Shown here piece after piece: positions 27,889 through 37,255 of a stretch of DNA of 64,000 nucleotides (within the stretch, counting starts at the first letter, position 1; each line of letters starts with the position of its first letter). The stretch is from assembly GCF_000621705.1 (NCBI RefSeq), contig NZ_JHXO01000012.1, forward strand, positions 207,580 to 271,579, read 5' to 3'. The notes under the pieces are model-generated. The model was not told the DNA's origin. It worked only from the letters and a program-made list of their open reading frames with translations, and ran no database searches. A program made the position numbers and the translations under genes. The DNA is from Prolixibacter bellariivorans ATCC BAA-1284 (GTDB lineage Bacteria; Bacteroidota; Bacteroidia; Bacteroidales; Prolixibacteraceae).

Positions 27889-27915
27889 TAGGTCATTATC
27901 GAATCTTTCGATGGA

Positions 27916-27958
27916 AAATCCGAATGACAGAGCAAGCTGTTTTTCGGATTTTTTTTCG
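27916..27958 (+). terminator. Terminator of the AsmA/DsbA-like/Cys-rich operon
   Basis: AAATCCGA / TCGGATTT stem (27916-27923 and 27944-27951) with an inner ACAG/CTGT helix, followed by a T run. It is between convergent genes and may also serve pstB. A close copy follows the truncated lipoprotein at 50922. Confidence 0.85.
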
Positions 27959-27997
27959 AAGTTGATAATTAGTTTTTTTGAGGAATTTAGTCATCAG

Positions 27998-28822
27998 CTA
28001 GTTCCCATCAACCAGATACTTCTTTAATACTTCGGTTTGAGGACGCTTCAAGATATCATCGGGATGCCCTTGCTCAATGATATCGCCGTAGTACATGAAC
28101 ACGACATGATCGGCCAAACGAACCGCCTGACGAAGCACATGCGTTACCAAAATAATGGTGTAATGCTCTTTCAGTTCTTTGAACAGATTCTCGATAATTT
28201 TGGTCGAAATTGGGTCCAGTGCCGAGGTCGGTTCGTCAGCCAAAATGATGGCAGGTTTAACCGCCAGTCCACGGGCCAGGCACAGACGCTGCTGCTGCCC
28301 GATTGATAAACTGTTGGCCGGACTATTAAGCCGGTTCTTCACCTCATCCCACAACCCGACACGTTTCAGGTTGCTTTCTACGCTGTGTGCAATCAAATCC
28401 TTACTACGAATCCCCTTCAGTTTTAATCCGTAAGCCACATTCCGATAGATGGAAACCGGCAAGGGAAACGGTCGTTGCGACAGTAGGCCCATCTTTTGTC
28501 GCATAATCGGCAAGTCACGGGAAACTTTCAGAATATCGACTCCGTCAATCAGCACCTCACCGCTTACCTGCAACTCCTTGTGCAAATCGGTTAACCGGTT
28601 CAGGCTTTTCAGTAAAGTCGTCTTTCCGCATCCCGAAGGCCCCAGCAGTACCACGATTTTGTTCCGGGGAATTTGTAAGTTGATATTCTTCAGTATTTCC
28701 CCTTCCCGGGTTCGGACATTTAGTCCCTTCACCTCGATGATAGGCGTTTGTTTCTCCTGGTGGTTGACCATTCTTTGTGGCTTCTTTGCTTTTTGATAAC
28801 TGAATACAGGATAGGTAATCAT
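27998..28822 (-). CDS. pstB: Phosphate ABC transporter ATP-binding protein PstB
   Basis: The start is taken at ATG 28822 (MITYPVF), which has AGAAAGG just upstream and lies 8 nt after the pstA stop; an ATG at 28852 would overlap pstA. ABC motifs: Walker A GPSGCGKT, Q-loop LLSQRPFPLPVS, signature LSIGQQQR, Walker B IILADEP, H-loop THV. The PFPLPVSIYRNVAYGLKLKG segment is typical of PstB. It powers phosphate uptake through PstC/PstA. Last gene of the pst operon; no phoU follows in this orientation. Confidence 0.93.
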   Translation of the reverse strand: MITYPVFSYQKAKKPQRMVNHQEKQTPIIEVKGLNVRTREGEILKNINLQIPRNKIVVLLGPSGCGKTTLLKSLNRLTDLHKELQVSGEVLIDGVDILKVSRDLPIMRQKMGLLSQRPFPLPVSIYRNVAYGLKLKGIRSKDLIAHSVESNLKRVGLWDEVKNRLNSPANSLSIGQQQRLCLARGLAVKPAIILADEPTSALDPISTKIIENLFKELKEHYTIILVTHVLRQAVRLADHVVFMYYGDIIEQGHPDDILKRPQTEVLKKYLVDGN

Positions 28823-28829
28823 GGCCTTT

Positions 28830-29684
28830 CTATTTGATGATGTTTTTAGCATACCGTTTCGATAAAAATCGGGCAGAAACGCTAATCAGCAGGATAAAAA
28901 AAGTCAGCACCACTGCTGCAGCATAGGCTCTTTCCCTGACCTCCTCAATCGGGGAACTAAGCTGGAAGAAGATGGAAAGCGGCAACGTCGCAACCGGCTC
29001 ATCGAGTGTAACCGGAATATTGTCGGTATAACCGGCTGTGAAAAGCACCGAAGCAGCGTCGCCGATTCCCCGGCCGAAAGCCAGCAGCAAAGCCGTGATA
29101 AATCCGGCCAGTCCTTGCTTGAAGATGACCCGCAGCGCTGTTTCCGTTTTGGTAGAGCCCAGTGAAAAGGATGCTTCCTGCAGTTCTACCGGAATGGTTT
29201 TCAGTACTTCGTCGAAAGCCCGAACCAGGATAGGCGTGATTAGCAGGGCAACGGTGATAATTCCGGCAAGCAGCGAAGCATGTAACCCCAACAGCAACAT
29301 CAATGCAAAGCCAAAAGCGCCGTACACGATGGAAGGAATCCCCCACAAGGCATCGAGCAGGTATCGAATGGTATTTTGCGTCCTTTTCAGCCGGATAAGT
29401 TGCACATTAATGAACAGCGCCGCGGGCACGCCGATAATGACAGCCAGTACAGTGGCCCCTACCGAAAGATAAAACGAGCCAACAATCGCATTCAGAATCC
29501 CTCCTTCGCCACCGAAATAGTATCCTCCCTTCGGCAAACTGAAAACGGTTCCCCACGAAAGTGCTTTGAGCCCTTTGCTAAATACCACAAAGAGAAGAAA
29601 CAACAGAATGAAGATAACGGAGTAAGCCGCCAGAAAAGAAATTCCCTTGACAAGCCGTTGCTCCCACACTTTCCACGTTCTCAT
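28830..29684 (-). CDS. pstA: Phosphate ABC transporter permease PstA
   Basis: 284 residues with six hydrophobic segments and the permease EAA-type loop (ELQEASFSLGSTKTETALRVIFKQGLAGFITALLLAFGRGIGDAASVLFTAG), whose final GRGIGDAA corresponds to GRAxGETA in other PstA proteins. Its start overlaps the stop of pstC by 4 nt (ATGA), showing translational coupling. Forms the inner-membrane channel with PstC. Confidence 0.93.
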   Translation of the reverse strand: MRTWKVWEQRLVKGISFLAAYSVIFILLFLLFVVFSKGLKALSWGTVFSLPKGGYYFGGEGGILNAIVGSFYLSVGATVLAVIIGVPAALFINVQLIRLKRTQNTIRYLLDALWGIPSIVYGAFGFALMLLLGLHASLLAGIITVALLITPILVRAFDEVLKTIPVELQEASFSLGSTKTETALRVIFKQGLAGFITALLLAFGRGIGDAASVLFTAGYTDNIPVTLDEPVATLPLSIFFQLSSPIEEVRERAYAAAVVLTFFILLISVSARFLSKRYAKNIIK

Positions 29685-30568
29685 ATCTTTTCCGTTTTGT
29701 GAATAAAATATCTGAAGAACAGGTTGATGACCAGAATAATCACAAACAGCAGCAGCGCGGCAAACATCAAGGCTGAATCATAATCCGGGATCGACATCAT
29801 TTCTCCATAATTATTGGCAATTAATGCAGGTAACGGATACCCCGGACTAAACGGTGAAACTGAAATATCGAGGGTGTTGCCGACCACCATCAACACGGCA
29901 ATGGTTTCGCCAAAAGCTTTGGCTATCCCAAGACCAAATGCAGAGAGAATTCCCGGGAAACCTTTCCTGATGATCACATGCTTCACCATCTCCCAGTGCG
30001 TTGCTCCCAGCGACAACGATGCTTCTTTCATTCCTACCGGGATGGTCTGAAAAACTTCGATGAGCATATTCAACATATACGGAATGCACATCACCGCCAG
30101 TACAACTCCCCCCGCAAGAAGAGAATACCCCGAACTGACCACGCCAAACAACGGAACTACATATTTCGCAACAGCGGGAACAATCACCAATACCCCCCAT
30201 ACTCCGTATACGACCGAAGGAATGCCTGCCAAAATATCAATCACCGGCAGCATCACCTGCAACAAACGATGTTTCCCGAACTGGGTCAGATAAATAGCAG
30301 CAAACAGGCATAACGGAGCTGAGAGAATAAACGCCAAAACCGTGACATAAGCTGAACTGTAGATAAATGGCATGAATCCGAATTCCCCTTTCATGGGGAA
30401 CCATTGCCGCGAGAATAACAGATCGCTCAAAGAATGCCCGCCAATTATCGGCGCTGCCTTCCAATAAAGCCCCACACCAATCAATACGGGGATGGCCAGC
30501 AGCAAATAGAGCCCGGCACGCATCCATACATTAACCAATATGTCAGTTATCCGCCTGATTCTGTTCAT
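29681..30568 (-). CDS. pstC: Phosphate ABC transporter permease PstC
   Basis: 295 residues with six transmembrane segments, IDILAGIPSVVYGVWGVLVIVP and the EAA loop (GMKEASLSLGATHWEMVKHVIIRKGFPGILSAFGLGIAKAFGETIAVLMVVGN), matching PstC. Overlaps pstA by 4 nt and starts 58 nt after pstS. Confidence 0.93.
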   Translation of the reverse strand: MNRIRRITDILVNVWMRAGLYLLLAIPVLIGVGLYWKAAPIIGGHSLSDLLFSRQWFPMKGEFGFMPFIYSSAYVTVLAFILSAPLCLFAAIYLTQFGKHRLLQVMLPVIDILAGIPSVVYGVWGVLVIVPAVAKYVVPLFGVVSSGYSLLAGGVVLAVMCIPYMLNMLIEVFQTIPVGMKEASLSLGATHWEMVKHVIIRKGFPGILSAFGLGIAKAFGETIAVLMVVGNTLDISVSPFSPGYPLPALIANNYGEMMSIPDYDSALMFAALLLFVIILVINLFFRYFIHKTEKI

Positions 30569-30626
30569 GGCATTCTTCCTTTTTCATTCACCTGTGCTTT
30601 TCTTTCCCCCTGCTCAAATCCGTAGT

Positions 30627-31568
30627 TTACGGCTGAAGTTTTGTCACCTGCTCATCCAGCACTTCTTTCGGCAATGGCACATACCCGGCTTCCGACACGA
30701 AAACCTGTCCTTTGGTCACTACCCATTTCATAAAGTCCAGCGTCGCCTGCTTTTGAGGCTTACCCTTCGCTACCAGGTAAAGGTCTCTTGCCGGCGGCGA
30801 AGGATACGCTCCATCGCCGATAGCATTTAAAATCTGACCGAACATATCGTAGAAATTTTCATTGGCATCGATTGTCCCATTCCCGTTCACGTCAATCGGA
30901 ATAACCTCAATACCGGGATTCTTACGACCCGTTTTTACGTCGTACAGGTAAATGGTATTGTTGTACCCCACCCCTTTTTCGTCTTTTACCACCGCGTCTG
31001 CCAGGCCCGGATCGCCAAACACCCCAATTCCTTTCAGGTTTTCCTGCCGGCCGCCCAGGTAAGCCGCCCAGGTACCGGCCGCCCCACAGGCATCCGAACG
31101 GGTATACACATTAATGGCTTCATCGACAGAAATACCGGGTAGCTGATTCCAGCGGGTAATTTCGCCGGTCACATAAATCTGACGAAGTTCATCATGGGTA
31201 AGTCCCCGCTTTTGAAGAACCGGCAAAGCGGGGTTCGCAACATTCACGGTAGGTATAACGGCATCCTTGGTTACCGCTACCCACCAAACCCCTTTTGCTT
31301 TCTCTTCCGGCGAAATCGCCCGCGAGAACATGCCCAGATCAACCGTTCCTGAAAGAGCATCGGCCATCCCCTTCCCGGCACCTCCGGCCGAGATATTGAA
31401 CCGGATACCGGGATGCTCCTTCTGGTATTCTTCGCTCCATTTAACCACCAGTGGGTATAAAGCAAAAGCACCTGACAAGCTAATCGTTTGCTCCTTTTTC
31501 CTACCGGAAGAACAAGCCGACAGCAAAACAATTACAACCAGTAGTACACTCAGTTTTTCTGCTTTCAT
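30627..31568 (-). CDS. pstS: Phosphate-binding lipoprotein PstS with an EF-hand-like loop
   Basis: 313 residues from the ATG of MKAEKLSVLLVV; this start gives a signal peptide with lipobox LSAC, whereas the longer frame from 31727 does not. The type II periplasmic-binding fold is visible: ISLSGAFALYPLVVKW, FNISAGGAGKGMADALSGTVDLGMFSR, and TRSDACGAAGTWAAYLG at the phosphate site. Residues near 220 read DVNGNGTIDANE, a perfect 12-residue EF-hand-type calcium loop (D1, N3, N5, D9, E12). Captures phosphate for PstCAB; only 5 nt after the porin gene. Confidence 0.9.
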   Translation of the reverse strand: MKAEKLSVLLVVIVLLSACSSGRKKEQTISLSGAFALYPLVVKWSEEYQKEHPGIRFNISAGGAGKGMADALSGTVDLGMFSRAISPEEKAKGVWWVAVTKDAVIPTVNVANPALPVLQKRGLTHDELRQIYVTGEITRWNQLPGISVDEAINVYTRSDACGAAGTWAAYLGGRQENLKGIGVFGDPGLADAVVKDEKGVGYNNTIYLYDVKTGRKNPGIEVIPIDVNGNGTIDANENFYDMFGQILNAIGDGAYPSPPARDLYLVAKGKPQKQATLDFMKWVVTKGQVFVSEAGYVPLPKEVLDEQVTKLQP

Positions 31569-31573
31569 TATGC

Positions 31574-32893
31574 TTATATATTGGATTGTTGGTTTTGAAA
31601 AAGTGTCGGAGTAATGGTTAGCTGCAGGTAAAAAAACTGCGAAAACCGGCCATTGGAAATTCCCTGCAAGGTCTTGATAGATTGAGACGGACAGTAGAAC
31701 AGATACCCCCCTTCCAAAACACCCCACTCAGTCAGTTGATGTTTTATTACCAGATCGTTTTCGCACCCCAGGTTCTTGTGCGTTGGAGTACCCGGATTGG
31801 TCCGGGCCAGCCGAAAATAGTGGAACGTATTAGTCAACCGGGTTTTGGCTGTAAGTTTTCCATTGATGACAAAATGATAATCGACGAGGCCGCCCTGCTG
31901 CGTTTGTGTGATGAAATTCCGGTAATAGTCCATTCCTCCGAAAAAACGGTGGCGGGCTCCGTACAAAACATCAAACAGGTGATCCGTTTTTTGTTCGTTC
32001 CCGGTTTGGCTGTTCCCTGATAAATAGCTCAAACCGACTCCCGGGACCAATTGAGCGATTCGGTAAGTAACCTCTGCATCCAGCAACAAGGCGCTTACAT
32101 TCGTCCCGGTCCGGTTTTTTCCGAACTGGTAATAGAGATTGCCCTTCGCTTGCCAATTCTCTTTTCCCCAGGTTGAATAAAGCCCGGTTATCTGTCGAAA
32201 ATAAAGGTGATTATCCGTATCCGACCGGGAAACACCGGAGGCTACATGAGAAAACGACATCTGCCAACCTTCTGACACAGCATGTTGTAGCCAGAGAAAA
32301 CTCAATGATTTTATCCGGTCGGAAGGATAATAATTATCGGAGATATTTTCGCCGGTTGAATTCCAGCTCGTTCCCACATGAACCTTCCAGCTATTGGATT
32401 GCCATTTCAAGACCATGGCGTCGTAGGCCAGTCCGTTTTGGTTCCAGTTGCGGGCAGCCAAAATGCGTTGGTTATCGTAAACCAACGGCTGGCGACCGAT
32501 GGAAAGCCACGCTGCACTTCCGGTTCGAACTTCAACGAAAGCTTCAAACAGCTCAAGCGATGCCACATCACCGTACACCCCGGTGGAACTGGCAAGTTGT
32601 TCGTCGCCCCACACACGGACATCCTGAGGGGTGAACGTCACTTTTAAACCGTCGTTTACATAGTGGACAGACAGCCGGGTTCGTTGTGAAATAAAAACCG
32701 CCGGGGTCACTCCGTCAGACGTCAGCTGCCGGTAACCATCTCTCACTTCGAAACGGTTCCGGTACTGTGCGTCGATGCGCAACTGGCCCCACACTAAAGT
32801 TCGGGGCAATACAATAAAGAGAAGGAAAAGGGAACTTTTGACAGATAACCGGCAGATATTTTTCAAACAGCCGGTGTTACTATTCCTGTACAT
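31574..32893 (-). CDS. Outer-membrane porin of the alginate-export/phosphate-porin type
   Basis: 439 residues; signal peptide ending LVWG, then repeated amphipathic strands with aromatic ends up to a C-terminal FFYLQLTITPTLF strand. The N-terminal stretch (RIDAQYRNRFEVRDGYRQL, QRTRLSVHY, VTFTPQDVRVWGD, WLSIGRQPLVYDNQRILAARNWNQNG) matches the alginate_exp-type 16-18-strand porins. Placed 5 nt before pstS, it probably admits phosphate or organophosphate across the outer membrane. A -7 box just upstream suggests this gene opens the pst transcript. Confidence 0.8.
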   Translation of the reverse strand: MYRNSNTGCLKNICRLSVKSSLFLLFIVLPRTLVWGQLRIDAQYRNRFEVRDGYRQLTSDGVTPAVFISQRTRLSVHYVNDGLKVTFTPQDVRVWGDEQLASSTGVYGDVASLELFEAFVEVRTGSAAWLSIGRQPLVYDNQRILAARNWNQNGLAYDAMVLKWQSNSWKVHVGTSWNSTGENISDNYYPSDRIKSLSFLWLQHAVSEGWQMSFSHVASGVSRSDTDNHLYFRQITGLYSTWGKENWQAKGNLYYQFGKNRTGTNVSALLLDAEVTYRIAQLVPGVGLSYLSGNSQTGNEQKTDHLFDVLYGARHRFFGGMDYYRNFITQTQQGGLVDYHFVINGKLTAKTRLTNTFHYFRLARTNPGTPTHKNLGCENDLVIKHQLTEWGVLEGGYLFYCPSQSIKTLQGISNGRFSQFFYLQLTITPTLFQNQQSNI

Positions 32894-32918
32894 GCTTTGC
32901 GGGTTTGGTAATCGATGT

Positions 32919-32926
32919 CAAAATTA
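32919..32926 (-). promoter_or_regulatory. Possible -7 box for the porin-pst operon
   Basis: Minus-strand TAATTTTG matches TAnnTTTG and would start RNA about 20 nt before the porin ATG at 32893. The -33 position reads TTCC. It suggests the porin-pst unit is transcribed separately from the upstream two-component genes. Confidence 0.4.
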
Positions 32927-32991
32927 CCACGCCCGCTGAGCTCCTGGAACAGTACAAATACGTATTTCCGGAACTACGTCTTTATACGTAT

Positions 32992-33633
32992 TCAAACATT
33001 ATAATAACCATGTTTGATTGCGTAAATGACCAGACTGGCTGTATTCCGCGACTGTGTTTTCTGCAGTAAATTTTCCCGGTGTTTATCCACTGTTCGTTTG
33101 CTGATGGACAGCAATTCAGCAATTTCATTATTCGACAATCCATTGCAAATCTGACGCAGAATCTCAGATTCCCGCTCGGTCAGTTCATTGTCTTTCGATT
33201 CATCCTTCCTGCTTTTCATGCTTTGCAAGATGGACTGTAATATCTCTGCTGTGAAATACGTCTTTCCAGCGGCCACCTCAGTGATGGCTCGCTTTACTTC
33301 ATCGAAGCTCGAATTCTTCAGCAGGAACCCCTGGGCCCCGGCATCAATCATGCTTAAATAGTAATTCTCATCCGAATACATCGATAATGCAATGATCTTC
33401 AAATCCGGTTGAATGGCCAATGCCTTTTGCGCCGCCTCAATTCCTCCCATCTCCGGCATTTCAATATCCAGCAACACCAAATCAGCCGGATGCTCCGGCA
33501 ACATGCGAATAAACTGTTCGCCGTTCTCTGCTTCATATATCGTTCCGACCGCCGCCATATCCGATAACAGAAAGCGCAGTCCCTCGCGAAACAGGGCATG
33601 ATCATCAACCAGGTATATCTTCAGCTTTTTCAT
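32992..33633 (-). CDS. NarL/LuxR-type response regulator
   Basis: 213 residues: receiver domain (IYLVDDHALFREGLRFLL, phosphoacceptor Asp in LVLLDIEMPEMGG, ALSMYSDE, LLKNSS with the conserved Lys) and a C-terminal LuxR helix-turn-helix (LTERESEILRQICNGLSNNEIAELLSISKRTVDKHRENLLQKT). Its start overlaps the upstream kinase stop by 4 nt, so the two form a coupled pair. Targets unknown; the pst locus directly downstream is a candidate. Confidence 0.93.
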   Translation of the reverse strand: MKKLKIYLVDDHALFREGLRFLLSDMAAVGTIYEAENGEQFIRMLPEHPADLVLLDIEMPEMGGIEAAQKALAIQPDLKIIALSMYSDENYYLSMIDAGAQGFLLKNSSFDEVKRAITEVAAGKTYFTAEILQSILQSMKSRKDESKDNELTERESEILRQICNGLSNNEIAELLSISKRTVDKHRENLLQKTQSRNTASLVIYAIKHGYYNV

Positions 33634-34604
33634 ATTACCGGTATTTGTAAAGTCAGGTTAAATCCCTCTCCGGAACGAGAATGAATATCCATTTCACCGT
33701 TGAGCGATTTTATGCGTGAACCGATATTGTCGAGTCCCATTTTATCGGAATCCGGCTCAGTCGCCAACTCTTTAGGATCATACCCGATTCCATCGTCCTG
33801 ATAAGACAACAACAGCTTACCCCTCTCTTCCTGAATTTTGAGTGTAATCTTTCCGGGAGCAGCATGTTTCATACTATTATTCAGCAACTCCGATACAATC
33901 CGGTAAAGGGTAATTTCAATTTTATAGGCATATCGTTTTTCCCGAATTGCCGAATCCATAACAAACTCAATGGAAGTTCCTTCCAAAAGGCTGGCTGCAA
34001 AAGTCTCCAGGGCCTTTGTCAAACCATAATTCTTCAGCAAGTGCGGACTCAAATGATTGGATATTTCCTTCAGCGAAACAATGGCATCATCCGAAGTCTG
34101 ACAGGTACGTTCCACAATCCGCCGGTTGGCTTCATCCAGCTTCGTTGTATCAATGGCACTGGCTGTCATTTTAATCGACGACAACAGCGGCCCCAGACCG
34201 TCGTGCAGGTCACGGGCAAAGTTCTGCCGGGCCCTTTCCTCTCCCTCGATAACCGCCGACAACACCCGCATTTCGCTCACTTTTCGTAGTTCATCAATCC
34301 GCTGCTGAAGATTGAATATTTGCCTAATGAATATGACTCCGATAAACATTAGCAACGATATCAGAATTCCCATCCAACTGTTCACATCGGCTCCGGAAAA
34401 CAGGTGATTTTCCCAGAAAAGGGTCGAGAAATCAAACAATCGCCGAAGTGCCATTAATACGAATCCCGCTGAAATTAATATCCAGGATACGTTATAACGG
34501 GTGCGGCGAATTAAACCGATGGCAATCACAGCAGCACCAATTTGAATCATCATCGACAACAGGAGGGCAGCCTTGAGCAACATTTTTTTTGTAAAGCTAA
34601 GCAT
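33630..34604 (-). CDS. Membrane sensor histidine kinase, HisKA_3 type
   Basis: 324 residues. Three or four N-terminal transmembrane segments (AALLLSMMIQIGAAVIAIGLI, WILISAGFVLMAL, WMGILISLLMFIGVIFI) and no large outer domain, so sensing is probably within the membrane. Dimerisation/phosphoacceptor region EERARQNFARDLHDGLGPLLSSIKM (phosphorylated His in LHDG), then an ATPase with ELLNNSMKHA and DDGIGYDP / GLDNIGSRIKSL. Partner of the response regulator with a 4-nt overlap. Confidence 0.92.
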   Translation of the reverse strand: MLSFTKKMLLKAALLLSMMIQIGAAVIAIGLIRRTRYNVSWILISAGFVLMALRRLFDFSTLFWENHLFSGADVNSWMGILISLLMFIGVIFIRQIFNLQQRIDELRKVSEMRVLSAVIEGEERARQNFARDLHDGLGPLLSSIKMTASAIDTTKLDEANRRIVERTCQTSDDAIVSLKEISNHLSPHLLKNYGLTKALETFAASLLEGTSIEFVMDSAIREKRYAYKIEITLYRIVSELLNNSMKHAAPGKITLKIQEERGKLLLSYQDDGIGYDPKELATEPDSDKMGLDNIGSRIKSLNGEMDIHSRSGEGFNLTLQIPVI

Positions 34605-34733
34605 TATCTGTCTTACTGGTCCTTCTGCGTTGCTTCCTCTTTTACCAGTAAAACAGATTTTCCAATGAAGATACGTGTTGACTCAATATGCCATCATTAA
34701 GTAAACGTCAGGGTTGGAAGCTCGGTTAGCGTT

Positions 34734-34800
34734 CATCAAAAGAGGGCCTCACCCGGCCAGGTGAAAGCCCTTGTATTTTATTTGTTCGACGTCCAATCAG
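34734..34800. repeat. Structured repeat, short copy; bidirectional terminator
   Basis: CATCAAAAGAGGGCCTCACC ... GGTGAAAGCCCTTG then TATTTTATTTGTTCGACGTCC. GAGGGC/GCCCTT and TCACC/GGTGA arms form a compact hairpin followed by T-rich sequence on both strands. It lies between the kinase gene and the 3' end of the GlcNAc operon, which it probably terminates. The arms and right flank are shared with the long copies at 50516 and 63410, which carry about 130 extra bases in the loop. The rest of the 310-bp gap holds nothing I recognise. Confidence 0.7.
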
Positions 34801-34914
34801 CATATCGCTATTGGGGTCAAAATCAACTTTTCCTTTTAAACCCAATCAACATCTAATTCTGACAATTAATAAGGATTCTATTAAGATTCACATAACCTAG
34901 GTGAATAAACCAGC

Positions 34915-36129
34915 CTACAATTTCAACCGGATGTTAATTTTCGAAAGCAACGCAGTAAATCCGACCATGGACAAAGCCCATAATAATGATCCACCAACAG
35001 CCAGCAACGCACTGTAATCCTGTTTATAGAAGAAAATATGAAATCCCAGACCACCGACCAGAAAATAAAGGATATCCGGTGCCAGATACGTAGTCAGGGA
35101 ATTTTGACCGGCCGGAAGAAATATACTACCCCAACGACTTTTTTTCTGTACATCCACCAGGTAGTACAAAGCCGAGAAAACGAGTAAACTAATCCCATTG
35201 CAAAGCATACCCCAACTGGGAGTAGCATATATTTTAGAAATAATGAACCTGTTTCTTAACACGAAGCCTGTAACAAGAAACAACAGGCCGGCTGAAATAA
35301 TCACAGGCAGCAGTTTTCTGTAGTGAGTTCCGTATTTCTTCATCAACATACCGGTTAATAATCCTGCCATAACAATAAACGGTACATTTCCCTGAATGAG
35401 AATGCCCAGCAGCGGTTTGACCGGATTAAGAAATTCCAGGACTCCTACCTGAGACAATACGTTCAGAACGAAGAAGAAGAGGAATATCAGGGTGTTTGCC
35501 CAAAGTCGTTCGCCGACCAGAAGGAAAGAAGTGCCTGCTGCAAAATAACCCCATCCAATCAATCCAAGAATCCCCCACCAGCCGGTCCTGAGCCAACCAA
35601 TGTGTCCGGGTTCTCCGGATCGGAAAATGATCACCATGACAACCAGCCCGACAACTCCCAACAGCTTCAAACCGGCATATAACTTTTTATGTTGGGGTAA
35701 ATCAGGATACCTGTTCCATATCAGGAAAATGAAAACAAAAACCAGTATCGACCACCAGTAATGATTCATCCCTGTCAGAGTGGAATTTACCGACCCCATA
35801 TTCAACATCAGCACACCAATTAACAACAGGCTAAAGGTACGTACCAAAATATGGGTAAATATTTCCTGCCTGTTTTTTCCTTTAGACAGACGGGAAGTAA
35901 TAGCAAACGGAATAGAAATGCCCACCATAAACAGGAATCCAGGAAAAACCCAGTCAGCCAATCCCATACCATCATAATCGGCAGGGGTATGCACCAACCA
36001 GGAAGGAACTCCCGGCTCATACAGGTCATTCACAAACAACATGAGAAAGAGCGTCAGTCCTCTCATGATATCAACCGATAAAATGCGGGATGTCTTATTA
36101 CCGGTTATTGTTTTGGATTCATCCGCCAT
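34915..36129 (-). CDS. NagX-like/DUF5009 multi-pass membrane protein
   Basis: 404 residues with about ten hydrophobic segments. The N-terminus (SRILSVDIMRGLTLFLMLFVND ... ADWVFPGFLFMVGISIPFAI) and the late GQNSLTTYLAPDILYFL match the heparan-alpha-glucosaminide acetyltransferase/NagX family. NagX-type genes accompany GlcNAc catabolic genes in several phyla and are thought to act in amino-sugar uptake or acetylation. It starts 1 nt after nagA and is the last gene of the operon. Whether it transports or acetylates cannot be decided here. Confidence 0.8.
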   Translation of the reverse strand: MADESKTITGNKTSRILSVDIMRGLTLFLMLFVNDLYEPGVPSWLVHTPADYDGMGLADWVFPGFLFMVGISIPFAITSRLSKGKNRQEIFTHILVRTFSLLLIGVLMLNMGSVNSTLTGMNHYWWSILVFVFIFLIWNRYPDLPQHKKLYAGLKLLGVVGLVVMVIIFRSGEPGHIGWLRTGWWGILGLIGWGYFAAGTSFLLVGERLWANTLIFLFFFVLNVLSQVGVLEFLNPVKPLLGILIQGNVPFIVMAGLLTGMLMKKYGTHYRKLLPVIISAGLLFLVTGFVLRNRFIISKIYATPSWGMLCNGISLLVFSALYYLVDVQKKSRWGSIFLPAGQNSLTTYLAPDILYFLVGGLGFHIFFYKQDYSALLAVGGSLLWALSMVGFTALLSKINIRLKL

Positions 36130-36130
36130 A

Positions 36131-37255
36131 TTACTTCTTTAAATTTTCAATTACATTCAGTTCCTGATCTAGAAGAATCAAATCATCGTCCTTACCTATT
36201 TCAATACTTCCTCTTCGGTGGTCAATTCCCAAAAGCTGGCAGGGATTATAAGATACAAACCTAACAGCCTCGCACACCGGAGCTCCTGTCTGTTCCACAA
36301 ACCGTTTTAAGATTTGGTTGACCAAAAGATTGGAGCCCATTAAAACATTGTCATCTTTATACCTGACACCGTATTCATTTGATACGATTTCCCTGTTATA
36401 GGAAGTATATTCGCCATATTCCAACCCTGCGGATACCACCGCATCAGAAATCATGACAAGCTTCTCCTTGTTCAGGCTGGAATAACACATCCGGATGGTC
36501 TCATCATTTAAGTGAATTCCGTCGCCGTTCAATTCAAAGAAAGTGTCGTGGTTGATGAATGGCAGCATGGCCAGACCGCTCCGTTTATGAGACACTCCGG
36601 ACATGGCATTGAAAAGATGAGTAATATTCGTTTTATACTTTCCCGGTATATCTACATCCTTTAATTCACAATCCGAATGGCCATAACAGGGAACGATACC
36701 ATGTTCATTCAAGTAGGCAGTCATCTCCCGGCTCCCTTCCTTCTCCGGTGCGATGGTCATCAGTTTCAATAATCCTCCTGCCTCACCGACGATTTGTTCC
36801 AACCCCTCACGGTTGAAATCGAAGATATAATCTGCTGAAATGCCCCCTTTTTTCTCCTTGCTGATAAAGGGCCCCTCAATGTAAATACCAGGTATATCGG
36901 CCAGCAAGTCTGACTGCTGAATTTTCCGCACCACGTCATTCACAACCTCCCGGTTGTATTGGAAGGTCGGCACAAACGTATTGATTCCGTTTTGTTTCAG
37001 AAACCCGGCAGCCCTTTCCAAGTCACCCGCATCCAGGATATCGAAACCATAAGTTCCACACCCATGGATGTGTACTTCAACAAAACCTGGAGAAACGTAT
37101 GCCTGCTTAGCATCAATGATCGTGAAATTTCCAGCAACTGCCACGTCTTGCGAGATATCGGTAATGGTGTTGTTCTCGACAACAATATCGAAACCGTTCA
37201 GAATACTGTCTTTCAGTATGATTCTTCCGTTTTTAATGATATAGTTCTTCATCAT
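36131..37255 (-). CDS. nagA: N-acetylglucosamine-6-phosphate deacetylase
   Basis: 374 residues from ATG 37255 (MMKNYIIKNGRI); an in-frame ATG 12 codons upstream is less likely. Amidohydrolase fold with metal ligands in FVEVHIHGCGTYGFD, YIEGPF, YGHSDCE and ITHLFNAM, substrate loop NGDGIHLND and catalytic Asp in VMISDAVVSAGL. Converts GlcNAc-6-P to GlcN-6-P and acetate in the cytosol. It sits between the GH9 gene and the NagX-like gene, consistent with GlcNAc catabolism. No nagB (GlcN-6-P deaminase) is seen in the window. Confidence 0.93.
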   Translation of the reverse strand: MMKNYIIKNGRIILKDSILNGFDIVVENNTITDISQDVAVAGNFTIIDAKQAYVSPGFVEVHIHGCGTYGFDILDAGDLERAAGFLKQNGINTFVPTFQYNREVVNDVVRKIQQSDLLADIPGIYIEGPFISKEKKGGISADYIFDFNREGLEQIVGEAGGLLKLMTIAPEKEGSREMTAYLNEHGIVPCYGHSDCELKDVDIPGKYKTNITHLFNAMSGVSHKRSGLAMLPFINHDTFFELNGDGIHLNDETIRMCYSSLNKEKLVMISDAVVSAGLEYGEYTSYNREIVSNEYGVRYKDDNVLMGSNLLVNQILKRFVEQTGAPVCEAVRFVSYNPCQLLGIDHRRGSIEIGKDDDLILLDQELNVIENLKK

